DNA of 64,000 nt from JBBSDP01 sp963754335 (GCA_963754335.1 CAVWFQ010000001.1:186001-250000), one strand, 5' to 3'. Positions 55,491 through 63,953 are shown, counted from the stretch's first letter. Notes: generated by a model from the sequence alone, not told the origin. Translations and numbers: made by a program.

Positions 55491-58340
55491 ATGTCGCTCA
55501 AGCTCAAATGTCCCGCCTGCGGCAAGACGGCGCGGCTGTCTGAGCCAATTGTCGAACAAACCCTGACCTGCGATGCCTGCGGAACAAAACTGCATGTCGC
55601 CGCACGGGTCAGTTCTGAAGAACTCACACCAGAAGGTGCTTCGGACGAAATGATCCGCGCCGGGCCGCTGTCATCTGGCGTTGCCGCGTCGCATAGCTGG
55701 TTTGCGGGAAAGGGTTGGCTCGGTGCGTTCCTGGCCGCAGGCGCGGTGCTCTGCGCTTTGGGAGCTTTGTGGATCCTCGATCTGCGTCGAAGCGCCGGAT
55801 CCCTTCGAATCGCGTCACATGGTTCAGTTCAGGCCTTCGCGACAACAGTGCCGATTCCATCGCCGCAAACAAAACCCGTGACGATGGCCCAAACGAACGC
55901 GACCGTCGCACCTCCCGCGGAATCGACTTACGCCGACGCGATTTCCCCAAGAATTTCGGCTCAAACGATGGCAAGGCCTTCTCAGCGTTCGCGAGAGTCG
56001 GCACTACCCGAAGCCTCCATTGCGCGGGAGAAGACGCCGGATACCTCGACTCCCGTGCCGGTTCCCCCGCCTGAGCCGCCGGTTGGATCCAATTCCGGGC
56101 GACCGGCGCTGCGGCCGATGGCGGAAAACGCCCAAGGGCCGACCGACAAACAAATCGGCGATGCCATTCAGGACGGCGTCAACTGGATGGTGCGCAACTT
56201 CGATCCGGCGAAACATGAACTGAAATTGCAGCTTGGCGACCGCAGCCCGTTTCACGGCGGGATGGATGCGCTCTGCGTCTACGCCATGATGCAGTCCAAC
56301 GAAGCGATCTCTGATCCGCGTCTGAACATCCGTGGCGAATTCATGAAGGGGTGCATCGAGACCATGAAGCAGTTCCCCAATGAGGATCACTTTTCGACCT
56401 ATGCCCGCGGGATTCGTTCGACCGCACTGGCTCTCAATAACCGCCCGGAAGATCACAAAGCGCTTCAGAACGACGTGAAATGGCTGATCGAAGCGTCGCA
56501 GAATGGAGCTTATACCTACACCAAAAATCGAGCCGGCGGAGCGCCGATGCGTCCCCCCGGGCCGATGCGATTTGGACTGGGCGGCCCGGGCGTCTGGGAC
56601 AATTCCAATTCGCAATATGGCTTACTTGGCGTCTGGTCCGGAGCTGAATCGGAAGTGGAGGTTCCCCTTTCCTATTGGCAAGCCGTAGAAAAGCACTGGA
56701 TCGATTGCCAGGCGACCAACGGCCAGTGGGGGTATGGCCCGGGACGACCCGCATCCGGAACAATTTCCATGAGCTGCGCCGGCGTTGCGTCGCTCTTTGT
56801 CACTCACGACTGGCTCGATGCCCCAAAATTCGGCGCCAGCGTGGGTCGCGACCCGTTTTCGCCGGCCCTGAAAAAGGGGCTCGAATGGTTCGAGCAGGGA
56901 AACAATTCCGTCAACATCAACGGCGGGTGGTGGGGTTACACGATTTACGGCGTCGAGCGGGTGGGACTGGCGTCCGGCTTCAAATTCTTCGGCCAACACG
57001 ACTGGTACCGGGAACTCGCCACCGAGATCCTCCGCGGCCAGGGCGCGGACGGATCGTGGGACAACGGCAACCCGGTCGATACGGCTTATTGTCTCCTCTT
57101 CCTCTCGCGCGGACGCCATCCGATTCTGATGAACAAGCTCCGATTCGACGGATTCTGGGCGAATCGGCCGCGCGATCTGGCCGATCTCGCCAAATACACC
57201 TCGCATCAGCTCGAGCGCACCGTCAACTGGCAGGTCGTGCCCCTCTCCCATCCCTGGACCGACTGGAACGATTCACCCATTGTCTATCTCGCCAGCCATG
57301 TCGCTGTGAAGATCAGCGAATCTGAAATCGAGAACCTTCGCGCATTCGTCATGGCCGGCGGAATGCTTTACACCCAGGCTGACGGCGACTCCCCCGAATT
57401 CAACCGCTTCGCGGTGGACCTGGCCCGTCGCGTCTTTCCCGAATATGAGATGATCGACCTGCCGGCCAACCACCCGATTTACTCAGTCGTCTACAAAATT
57501 AATCCGCATCCGCCGCTGAAGATGGTCAGTAATGGCGCGCGCATTCTCATGCTGCATTCGCCAACCGATCTGGCCAAGGCCTGGCAATTGCGCGATCAGA
57601 AGGTTCACAAGGCGACCTATGATCTGGGGGTAAACCTGTTCATTTATGCCGCCGGCAAGCGCGATCTCCGCAATCGCCTGGAGTCCAGTTATGTGGCGGA
57701 GGTGAGCCGGGCGCCGCTGCAGACCATTCGCGTCGCCCGCGTGAAATACGCCGGCAACTGGGATCCGGAACCTTACGCCTGGACACGGTTTTCTCGCGTT
57801 TTCCAGCGCAAGACCGGCTACGCGGTCGCGGCATCGCCGGTCGCGATGCGCGACCTGAACGTCGAGCAGACGCCGATCGCGCATCTCACGGGCACCGCGC
57901 GGTACGACCCGACCAGCGAAGAAGTGACCGCGGTGCGGAAGTTTGTTGAGAACGGCGGGGTGCTGATCGTCGATCTGTGCGGCGGAACCGGGCCGTTTGA
58001 CGAAAGCGCCCGCACGCACTTATTCGCCGAGGCATTCCCCGACGCCCGGCCGCGCGTGATGGGCGTGACTCACCCGATGCTGGTCGCCGGACCGGTCGGA
58101 ATGCAGGACATCTCCCATCCCCGTCTTCGCCCCTACACCATCGAGTTACTCGGCAACGGCGGCGGATATCCCAGCAGTTTCACCGCCGGAAAAGGACACG
58201 TCATTTTCACGAGCCTCGACCTCACCTGCGGGTTGCTTGGGACCAACACCTGGGGCATTCTCGGATACGATCCGGCATACGCCGAGGCTTTCATGCGAAA
58301 TCTGCTGTTTTGGACAATCGATGGGCAGAAAGACGAATGA
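55491..58340 (+). CDS. DUF4159 protein with N-terminal zinc ribbon and helical-barrel-like region
   Basis: The 949-residue protein opens with a zinc ribbon (LKCPACGKTARLSEP, LTCDACGTKLH), then one transmembrane helix (LGAFLAAGAVLCALGALWIL) and a Pro/Ser-rich linker. Residues 210-580 resemble an alpha/alpha barrel of the prenyltransferase/squalene-cyclase type (DSTALALNNRPEDHKALQND-like repeats with GQWGYGPGRPASG and GADGSWDNGNPVDTAYCLLF). Two DUF4159 domains follow (about 590-710 and 745-945), each with VENGGVLIVDLCG-type text. DUF4159 resembles a glutamine-amidotransferase-like fold without the active site. The protein is probably membrane-bound, with the large domain outside. Function unknown. 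Confidence 0.85.
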   Translation: MSLKLKCPACGKTARLSEPIVEQTLTCDACGTKLHVAARVSSEELTPEGASDEMIRAGPLSSGVAASHSWFAGKGWLGAFLAAGAVLCALGALWILDLRRSAGSLRIASHGSVQAFATTVPIPSPQTKPVTMAQTNATVAPPAESTYADAISPRISAQTMARPSQRSRESALPEASIAREKTPDTSTPVPVPPPEPPVGSNSGRPALRPMAENAQGPTDKQIGDAIQDGVNWMVRNFDPAKHELKLQLGDRSPFHGGMDALCVYAMMQSNEAISDPRLNIRGEFMKGCIETMKQFPNEDHFSTYARGIRSTALALNNRPEDHKALQNDVKWLIEASQNGAYTYTKNRAGGAPMRPPGPMRFGLGGPGVWDNSNSQYGLLGVWSGAESEVEVPLSYWQAVEKHWIDCQATNGQWGYGPGRPASGTISMSCAGVASLFVTHDWLDAPKFGASVGRDPFSPALKKGLEWFEQGNNSVNINGGWWGYTIYGVERVGLASGFKFFGQHDWYRELATEILRGQGADGSWDNGNPVDTAYCLLFLSRGRHPILMNKLRFDGFWANRPRDLADLAKYTSHQLERTVNWQVVPLSHPWTDWNDSPIVYLASHVAVKISESEIENLRAFVMAGGMLYTQADGDSPEFNRFAVDLARRVFPEYEMIDLPANHPIYSVVYKINPHPPLKMVSNGARILMLHSPTDLAKAWQLRDQKVHKATYDLGVNLFIYAAGKRDLRNRLESSYVAEVSRAPLQTIRVARVKYAGNWDPEPYAWTRFSRVFQRKTGYAVAASPVAMRDLNVEQTPIAHLTGTARYDPTSEEVTAVRKFVENGGVLIVDLCGGTGPFDESARTHLFAEAFPDARPRVMGVTHPMLVAGPVGMQDISHPRLRPYTIELLGNGGGYPSSFTAGKGHVIFTSLDLTCGLLGTNTWGILGYDPAYAEAFMRNLLFWTIDGQKDE

Positions 58341-58382
58341 ATCCGAGCGGAATTTTTGGGTGTTAAGCTTATTGGTCGGAGA

Positions 58383-58464
58383 AATCGCGAAGGCGCAAGC
58401 GGCGATCTGGCGATGGCGCGTCCGGACGCGCTGACGCCGGTCCGTCGCTTGCGCCTTCGCGATT
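58383..58464. repeat. Long hairpin with 19-base perfect arms
   Basis: AATCGCGAAGGCGCAAGCG (58383-58401) pairs perfectly with CGCTTGCGCCTTCGCGATT (58446-58464), loop 44 bases. A fragment (gaatcgcgaaggcgctcgcg) lies at 37902-37921. It follows the DUF4159 gene. Confidence 0.85.
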
Positions 58465-58560
58465 CCAGAACCACGAGATCATTCGCCTTTTATCCAAAAG
58501 CGTGGTATGAGATAGTTCAGTCGGACGTTTCAGTTTTGTCGTGTTCCAAAGGTGACCGCA

Positions 58561-58650
58561 ATGCTCTGGCAGAATTCACAATTAACATTCTTCAAGACAG
58601 CCATCTGGCTGACGCGCGGCGATGCGCTCGCACGCGGTGAGCACATATAA
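58561..58650 (+). CDS. Candidate 29-residue small protein
   Basis: An ATG at 58561 opens a frame of 29 codons (MLWQNSQLTFFKTAIWLTRG then DALARGEHI). AAAGGTGA, a good Shine-Dalgarno, lies six bases upstream, and an intrinsic terminator follows 30 bases after the stop. The peptide is amphipathic with a hydrophobic middle (FFKTAIWL). I know no homologue. The alternative is that the region is a noncoding RNA or leader. Confidence 0.45.
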   Translation: MLWQNSQLTFFKTAIWLTRGDALARGEHI

Positions 58651-58679
58651 TTCCGGAATCATAGATTTGCCCCCTACGA

Positions 58680-58706
58680 CCCCGGATCATCGATCCGGGG
58701 TTTTTT
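58680..58706 (+). terminator. Intrinsic terminator
   Basis: CCCCGGATC and GATCCGGGG form a perfect nine-base stem with a three-base loop, followed by TTTTTT. It ends the transcript that carries the small frame at 58561-58650. Confidence 0.92.
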
Positions 58707-58751
58707 GTTGGGCGCACCACCAGGTCGGACATACCCAAGAAAGGAGCTTTT

Positions 58752-59039
58752 ATGGCACGGCGAGGTTTCATTCAGACGAGGCTCGAACGATTTACGGCTG
58801 ACGGTCGCGAAGAGATGGTGAGTTTCATTCCTGCCAAACTCGCCACTCCTGGTTTAGTCGTCGACCTGAAGGACGCCGAAACCGACGTCTACACCTATGG
58901 CTGGACCGTGATGCCCAACAGCGGTCTCGTGATGCCATTTGAAGTGGTAAACGAGCTATCGCAGCAGCACAAAAGCCAGAGAGTGGCATCCGATATCGAG
59001 CGCGGCACGAGAGTGGCAATGAAGAGAAAGCGGCACTAA
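58752..59039 (+). CDS. Small hypothetical protein
   Basis: The 95-residue protein reads MARRGFIQTRLERFTADGRE, then PGLVVDLKDAETDVYTYGWT and a basic end (RGTRVAMKRKRH). AAAGGAG is placed well ahead of the start, so the gene is likely real. It lies between an intrinsic terminator and a DUF4058 gene. I do not recognise a family. Confidence 0.6.
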   Translation: MARRGFIQTRLERFTADGREEMVSFIPAKLATPGLVVDLKDAETDVYTYGWTVMPNSGLVMPFEVVNELSQQHKSQRVASDIERGTRVAMKRKRH

Positions 59040-59190
59040 GCGACGCGTTTGCATGGCCGTCCCACTCCACCACTGTGAGTGGGAGGGCTTTTCCTGGACG
59101 AAGTAACGGTGCCGTCGCCAAACTGAAATAGCGCGATCTGTTCAGATGACGGCGAATGGGCCGGCGAATATGATATTTCCGGGCATTCGC

Positions 59191-59970
59191 ATGAACAGTC
59201 CTTTTCCTGGAATGGATCCGTACCTTGAACGCCATTGGGGCGACGTGCATGGGCGTCTCATTGGCTACGCCGCCGACGCGTTGACCCCGCTGCTCCCAGG
59301 GGATATGGCAGCTCGAATCGAAGAAAATGTCGTGCTCGATGCAGGTGATGATTGGAAGGCGATCAGGCGCCCCGATGTTGCTGCCGTGGAAACCCCAGGG
59401 CCATGGCGCAGCGCGGTCTCACAGGGTTCATCCGTGACGATGGAGCCCATCGTATTGGAATTCGCCGATGAACCACTGACGGAGCGGACCATCCGAATCA
59501 TGGATTTGGATGAGAATCGAGTGGTCACCGTCATCGAATTCCTCAGCCCATGGAACAAAATTCCCGGTCGAGGGCGTGACCAATACACGCGTAAGCGGGA
59601 GGAGATCCTTAGCAGCGACGCCAATCTGGTGGAGATCGATCTCGTACGCGCCGGTAATTGGTCGACGATGATGTGGCCGTGGAAAATTCCGGCGGACAAC
59701 CGAACCGTTTATCGCGCCGTTGTGCAACGGACGAAGCCGAGACTGAGCGGACTGTTCTATCCGATGGATTTGCGCAATCCCCTTCCAGTCATCGAAATTC
59801 CGCTGCGTGCCGGCGAGCAGGACGTGGCACTCGACCTGCAGGCACAGATCCAAAAGGTCTACGCCAACGGGCGCTACGGGCGCACTGACTACTCTCAGCC
59901 TTGTTCGCCGCCTCTGGAGGGGGAGGACGCGAAGTGGGCGAATTCGCTGCCGAGACCAGGAGGCGGCTGA
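59191..59970 (+). CDS. DUF4058 family protein
   Basis: The 259-residue protein opens MNSPFPGMDPYLERHWGDVH, the family's signature N-terminus, followed by LTPLLPGDMAARIEENVVLD. A central block RVVTVIEFLSPWNKIPGRGR has the Glu and Lys of a PD-(D/E)XK-like fold, then DANLVEIDLVRAGNW and VYRAVVQRTKPRLSGLFYP, ending IEIPLRAGEQDVALDLQAQI. DUF4058 proteins are common in cyanobacteria and planctomycetes; no activity is proven. The length is normal. No partner is next to it. Confidence 0.85.
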   Translation: MNSPFPGMDPYLERHWGDVHGRLIGYAADALTPLLPGDMAARIEENVVLDAGDDWKAIRRPDVAAVETPGPWRSAVSQGSSVTMEPIVLEFADEPLTERTIRIMDLDENRVVTVIEFLSPWNKIPGRGRDQYTRKREEILSSDANLVEIDLVRAGNWSTMMWPWKIPADNRTVYRAVVQRTKPRLSGLFYPMDLRNPLPVIEIPLRAGEQDVALDLQAQIQKVYANGRYGRTDYSQPCSPPLEGEDAKWANSLPRPGGG

Positions 59971-59999
59971 TCCCCGGTTTCGGCCACGCGGTCTCACCT

Positions 60000-60833
60000 T
60001 CAGAGCTCCCGCAGATCCTCGATAATCCAATCCGGCTGTAGCTCGGGCGGCAATCGCGCTGCCTCGTGCGCGTGCCGATTCCACTGAGCGTCAGGATTGT
60101 CTTCATTCCAACCGATCTGGCCCCGGCGATATCGCTTTCGAGATTGTCGCCGATGAGGACGCAACGCGTCGGGTCGACCGCAAGCCGATGGCACAGTTCC
60201 TGAAAGAAGAGCTTTTCCGGCTTGCCGCAATAGACAGGGATGGCGCCCGAGGCGTACGACAACATCGCGGCCAGCGCCCCGACGCCGAATTCCAGCCCGC
60301 GCGGGGAGGGGTAGACGCGGTCGGCGCAGATCGCCACCAGGGTCGGCGCCGCCGCGGAGGAGGATCATCGCGGATCGCTGCCGCTCCGGCGTCGCAAAAA
60401 CGCTCAGGGGGACGCCGACGATCACCGCGTCGCACGGCGTCGAGGTCGATTCGACCCATTGCACGCGCCCTTCGAGCAAATCGACGACGCCTTCTGTCGC
60501 CAGATTGAAAATGCGCGGCGGTGACGGGATGGCCCCGGCGGAGGCTGCGGGCGGCTGATCACCGCCGGCGCCAAACCGGTCGAGAATGTAATCCGCGGCC
60601 GCCGAGGCGGCTGTATAGATATGGGCCGGATCAACCTGGAGCTGCATGCGTGCCAGCCGCGCCACCAGCCGGGCCGGACTGCTGGTGCTGTTGGTCAGAC
60701 ATGCGTATTTCCGGCCTTCGAGTTGCAATCGGCGGATGAGGTCCACCGCGCCGGGCAGGGCGTGTTCTTCGTGATAGACAGTGCCGTCCAGGTCGAGGAG
60801 CACCGCATCAAATCGAGTCAGGTCGATCGCCAC
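60000..60833 (-). CDS. NagD-type HAD hydrolase, two frameshifts
   Basis: The start chosen is GTG at 60833, giving VAIDLTRFDAVLLDLDGTVY with the catalytic Asp pair of HAD motif I. Motif II is ACLTNSTSS. In shifted frames follow ICADRVYPSPRGLEFGVGAL, PVYCGKPEKLFFQELCHRL with the motif III Lys, and RCVLIGDNLESDIAGARSVG with motif IV. Frame changes lie near 60350 and 60085, and the tail QPDWIIEDLREL is back in the first frame. NagD-like enzymes are sugar or phosphoglycolate phosphatases. Restored length is about 278 residues. Confidence 0.85.
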   Translation of the reverse strand: MAIDLTRFDAVLLDLDGTVYHEEHALPGAVDLIRRLQLEGRKYACLTNSTSSPARLVARLARMQLQVDPAHIYTAASAAADYILDRFGAGGDQPPAASAGAIPSPPRIFNLATEGVVDLLEGRVQWVESTSTPCDAVIVGVPLSVFATPERQRSAMILLRGGADPGGDLRRPRLPLPARAGIRRRGAGRDVVVRLGRHPCLLRQAGKALLSGTVPSACGRPDALRPHRRQSRKRYRRGQIGWNEDNPDAQWNRHAHEAARLPPELQPDWIIEDLREL

Positions 60834-60916
60834 GGCGGCGGAGTTTAGGTCCCGAAGTGCCGCTGTCCAGTGGCAACCGCTTGACAACACAGCTCGGGCA
60901 CGCGACTAATCCCCTC

Positions 60917-61255
60917 GTGGACGAGACGCTCTTCTCCAAAATCATCGCAAGGAAAATTCCCGCAAAGATTGCCTATGAGGATGAACGGCATATCGTGATC
61001 CATGACATCAATCCGCAGGCGCCGGTGCATCTGCTGATCATCACCAAGAAAGTCATTCCCACCTTGAATGATCTGTCGGAAGAAGATGAGCCGCTCGTGG
61101 GCCGGATGTTCCGGCTGGCGTCCCAGCTAATGAACCAGATGGGCCATCGCGACTATCGCACTGTCTTTAATTGCGGTCCCGGCGCTCAGCAGACTGTCTT
61201 TCATCTTCATCTGCATGTAATGGCTGGAAGGCCGTTTTCGTGGCCGCCGGGCTGA
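60917..61255 (+). CDS. HIT-family nucleotide-binding protein
   Basis: The 112-residue protein has the histidine triad FHLHLHVMAG near its C-terminus and the HINT/HIT core ETLFSKIIARKIPAKIAYED, IVIHDINPQAPVHLLIITKK and RTVFNCGPGAQQTVF. HIT proteins hydrolyse adenosine phosphoramidates or dinucleoside polyphosphates. GTG at 60917 was chosen because family members start here; a longer frame upstream has no support. The length is right for the Hint branch. The gene is divergent from the HAD gene. Confidence 0.92.
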   Translation: MDETLFSKIIARKIPAKIAYEDERHIVIHDINPQAPVHLLIITKKVIPTLNDLSEEDEPLVGRMFRLASQLMNQMGHRDYRTVFNCGPGAQQTVFHLHLHVMAGRPFSWPPG

Positions 61256-61324
61256 AAGAGGCGGACCAAACAAGAGCAAGCTCACAGATCACAAAGCGCA
61301 CATCTCACCTCAACATTGTGCGGC

Positions 61325-61411
61325 AATAAAACAAGAAGACACCGCCTTTCTGGGGTCGGTGTCTTCCGGAGGGGAGAAAATGCGCCGTCTGCGCAAGTGT
61401 TCTAAGTTATC
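61325..61411 (-). ncRNA. Candidate trans-acting small RNA
   Basis: A strong promoter (61418-61446) would start a minus-strand transcript near 61411. It runs about 87 bases to an intrinsic terminator. It carries a small hairpin (TGCGC and GCGCA) and an exposed C-rich stretch (TCTCCCCTCC) that is complementary to Shine-Dalgarno sequences, followed by the terminator stem. No coding frame of note lies in it. This is the layout of many bacterial regulatory small RNAs. It is antisense to no gene. Not matched to a known family. Confidence 0.55.
61335..61365 (-). terminator. Intrinsic terminator of the candidate small RNA
   Basis: On the minus strand AAGACACCG and CGGTGTCTT form a nine-base perfect stem followed by CTTGTTTTAT. 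The plus-strand reading lacks a T-tract, so it terminates minus-strand transcription. Confidence 0.7.
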
Positions 61412-61417
61412 TATCTT

Positions 61418-61446
61418 ATCATACCCCGACATTTTCGCGGGGTCAA
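61418..61446 (-). promoter_or_regulatory. Sigma-70-type promoter of the candidate small RNA
   Basis: TTGACC (61446-61441), a 17-base spacer, then TATGAT (61423-61418) is close to consensus and the best promoter in the window. It faces away from the UbiA-like gene and toward the candidate small RNA. Confidence 0.75.
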
Positions 61447-61608
61447 GACTCAATGTTACTTTTCCTTACGCCTCATTGATCGGTCCAACTCTTTTTCCGA
61501 CTTCAAAAATAATATTCGTCGAAATGGGGAGGTCTGGTCCGTCCAATAACTCTGTGCCGATTCTGCGCTTTTTGCGTCCGGCACGGAGCGGCCGTACCTT
61601 GTGAGGCG

Positions 61609-62604
61609 ATGTTCGAAGGACTCTCCCGCCGATTGCTCTCGCTTCTGCAACTGACCCGCATGGCCCTGGTCTTCACGGCGATCGCCGACAGCTTCTGCAC
61701 GATGCTCCTGCTGGGGAATTCCCCGCTCCTGGGGGCAGATGCCGATCATGTGGTCGAACCGCGAAAAATGCTGACGATCGCGGCGATGTCGATCGGGTTA
61801 TACGGCTTTGGCATGAGCCTCAATGACATCATCGACCGCCGACGCGATCGCCAGCTCGCCGCCCACCGGCCCCTCCCCAGTGGTCGGCTCGGGGTCGTGA
61901 CGGCCCATGTCATCTGCACGCTGCTGATCCTCGGGGCCGTTGCCGCGGGCGCCTATTACGCGCGCCTCACCCATGATTGGTGGAGCCTGGTCCTGGTCAT
62001 CGCGACGGCGTCGCTCATCGCGTTTTATGACGCGGCCGGAAAGTATCTGGTTGGGCCGGGGTTGCTCGCATTGGGTTTGATCCGGTTTTTCCACGCCATA
62101 GTGCCGGCCCCGCGTATTCCGGTCTTGTGGCATCCGCTGTTGCTGCTTAATCACGTGACGATCCTCTCGACCGTCTGCTATTTGTGGGAACAAAAGCGTC
62201 CGCCGCTCACGCGCGTCCACTGGTGGACGGTCATCGGGGGATTGGTTTTCGTGGATATGGTCGTGGTGGCGCTGGTTGTCACCCGGCGGGCGCCGGAATA
62301 TCTGGGACTGGAACCGCGCCTCTTCATTCCCGCCGCCGCGGTAGTGGCGTTTATGTTGCTGGCCTGGTGGGTGCGCCGCCGCAGCGAAACGTCGCGCGAA
62401 GCGGGCCAGAACCTCATGCTCTACGGGCTTCTGTGGCTCATTGTCTACGACGCATCGTTCGTCGCTGCGTATGTGGGCTGGATCGACGCGATCGAGTTCG
62501 GCCTGTTCCTGCCGGCGGCCTATTTTTCGGTGCAATTGATGCGCTGGTGGTCGAAGCTGGTCGCCTTGTCACATCGCCCGGAATTCAAGCGGGCCAATGC
62601 GTGA
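61609..62604 (+). CDS. UbiA-superfamily prenyltransferase-like membrane protein
   Basis: The 331-residue protein has about nine transmembrane helices. The first Asp-rich motif is GMSLNDIIDRRRDRQLAAHR with N72, D73, D76 and D80, the metal-diphosphate site of UbiA enzymes, followed by RPLPSGRLG. The second motif is reduced (IAFYDAAGKYLVGP). These enzymes attach prenyl chains to aromatic or other acceptors in quinone, haem or lipid synthesis. The substrate cannot be read. The start has GTGAGG upstream. mutY follows three bases after the stop, so the two are co-transcribed. Confidence 0.87.
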   Translation: MFEGLSRRLLSLLQLTRMALVFTAIADSFCTMLLLGNSPLLGADADHVVEPRKMLTIAAMSIGLYGFGMSLNDIIDRRRDRQLAAHRPLPSGRLGVVTAHVICTLLILGAVAAGAYYARLTHDWWSLVLVIATASLIAFYDAAGKYLVGPGLLALGLIRFFHAIVPAPRIPVLWHPLLLLNHVTILSTVCYLWEQKRPPLTRVHWWTVIGGLVFVDMVVVALVVTRRAPEYLGLEPRLFIPAAAVVAFMLLAWWVRRRSETSREAGQNLMLYGLLWLIVYDASFVAAYVGWIDAIEFGLFLPAAYFSVQLMRWWSKLVALSHRPEFKRANA

Positions 62605-62607
62605 CGC

Positions 62608-63701
62608 ATGCTCGGATCCACGACAAATTTCCGCCGCCGGCTGCTGCGCTGGTACGATCACGCTCGCCGGGATTTGCCCTGGCGCGCCAATCCGGCCTGC
62701 GGCCGGGTCGTCGATGCGTACCAGGTGCTCGTCAGCGAGGCGATGCTTCAGCAGACGCAGGTGGCCACCGTAATTCCGTATTTCCATCGATTCATCGAAC
62801 GGTTCCCAACGCTCGAATCGTTGGCCGCCGCCGATGAGCAGGACGTACTGCGCCTGTGGCAGGGGCTGGGCTACTACTCCCGGGCAAGAAATCTCCTTGC
62901 CGCCGCAAGGAAAGTCATAGTCGAATTTGGCGGGCGACTTCCCTCTGCGCCGAGCAGTTGCTTGAGCTGCCTGGCATCGGGCGCTACACCGCCGGCGCGA
63001 TCGCATCGATCGCCTTCGACCGGCGTTCGCCGATCCTCGACGGCAATGTGATCCGTGTCCTGTGCCGCCTCGATCGGATCGAAACCGATCCGCGCGAGCG
63101 AAAGACACAGGAAATGCTCTGGTCGCGCGCGACGGAGATCCTGCCGCGTCAGCGTTGCGGCGATTTCAATTCCGCCCTCATGGAGCTGGGAGCGACGGTC
63201 TGCGTGCCCCGATCGCCGCAATGCCTTCTTTGTCCGGTGCGTGAACATTGCCAGGCATTCGCGTGCGGGATGCAGGAAAAAATTCCGCTGCCGAAGCGCG
63301 CCGCTCCGACTCCCCTGCTTCGCCGGGCGACCTACTGCATCAGGCATGGAGGAGAATATCTGATCGAGCAGCGCCCGCCGCGCGGGCGCTGGGCGGGGAT
63401 GTGGCAGTTTGTGACGATTGACGTCGGCGACGGAACAAAGTCGCAGAAAGCGAGATCACTCCCGATCGCGACAGAACGCCCGAAGCGAATGGGGTTGATC
63501 ACGCACGCCCTGACGCATCGCCGGTACGAATTCGAAGTATTCGTATGCAGGAGTCGAACCAGCCAGTTGTCACCGACTCATTCGAATTTGCGCTGGACGA
63601 CATTGGAAAATCTGAAGGAATTTCCCCTTCCGCGCCCGCATGTGCGGATTGCGGAGATGCTGCAAGGTGCGGGCCGCGGCGGTGCTCATCCAGATGGATG
63701 A
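62608..63701 (+). CDS. mutY: A/G-specific adenine glycosylase, one-base shift
   Basis: MutY removes adenine mispaired with 8-oxoguanine. Catalytic E44 lies in VSEAMLQQTQVATVIPYF and the helix-hairpin-helix region in LWQGLGYYSRARNL. The frame breaks near 62945 (FGGRLPS); the shifted frame resumes QLLELPGIGRYTAGAIASIA, then DGNVIRVLCR with the catalytic Asp. The iron-sulfur site is complete: CVPRSPQCLLCPVREHC (CX6CX2CX5C). A NUDIX-like C-terminal domain (EYLIEQRPPRGRWAGMWQFV) follows. It starts three bases after the UbiA-like gene. The active gene is probably intact. Confidence 0.92.
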
Positions 63702-63902
63702 GCGAGCGCTGAATTGCGTGCCGCACCAGCCGGGCCGTGGTCCGCGTTTTCCCGATCGTTCCACTCTCGCCGCGCCAGCAGCAAATCCGCGCCGACCATC
63801 AGTCGGGCAAGCTCGGGGAATGAGACGGTCGGCTGCCACTTGAGTTGCCGTCGGGCCTTGCCCGCGTCGCCCAGGAGCAGATCGACTTCAGTGGGCCGCA
63901 TC
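63686..63902 (-). pseudogene. gmd: 3' fragment of GDP-mannose 4,6-dehydratase
   Basis: RPTEVDLLLGDAGKARRQLK then WQPTVSFPELARLMVGADLL is the usual C-terminal end of Gmd, the enzyme that makes GDP-4-keto-6-deoxymannose for fucose-type sugars. Upstream of RPTEV the sequence departs abruptly and becomes AT-rich with direct repeats, and the roughly 280 N-terminal residues of Gmd are absent. The break lies near 63902. The fragment overlaps the mutY end by 16 bases. It is the remnant of an insertion or rearrangement, and the gene is not functional here. Confidence 0.75.
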
Positions 63903-63909
63903 GCAAATG

Positions 63910-63943
63910 TGATGCATTCTGATACTTTATGATGCATTGTGAT
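63910..63943. repeat. 14-base direct repeats at a rearrangement point
   Basis: TGATGCATTCTGAT (63910-63923) and TGATGCATTGTGAT (63930-63943) differ by one base and have a 20-base period, two helical turns. They stand between the gmd break and the start of a new plus-strand frame, as operator repeats of a ribbon-helix-helix antitoxin or transposon-end repeats would. Confidence 0.6.
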
Positions 63944-63953
63944 CATTGTACAG

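Noticed and set aside
61359..61604. Plus-strand frame of 81 codons starting near a GGAGGGG
   Set aside because: Its Shine-Dalgarno-like stretch is the antisense of the small RNA's C-rich region, and the peptide has no coherent pattern.
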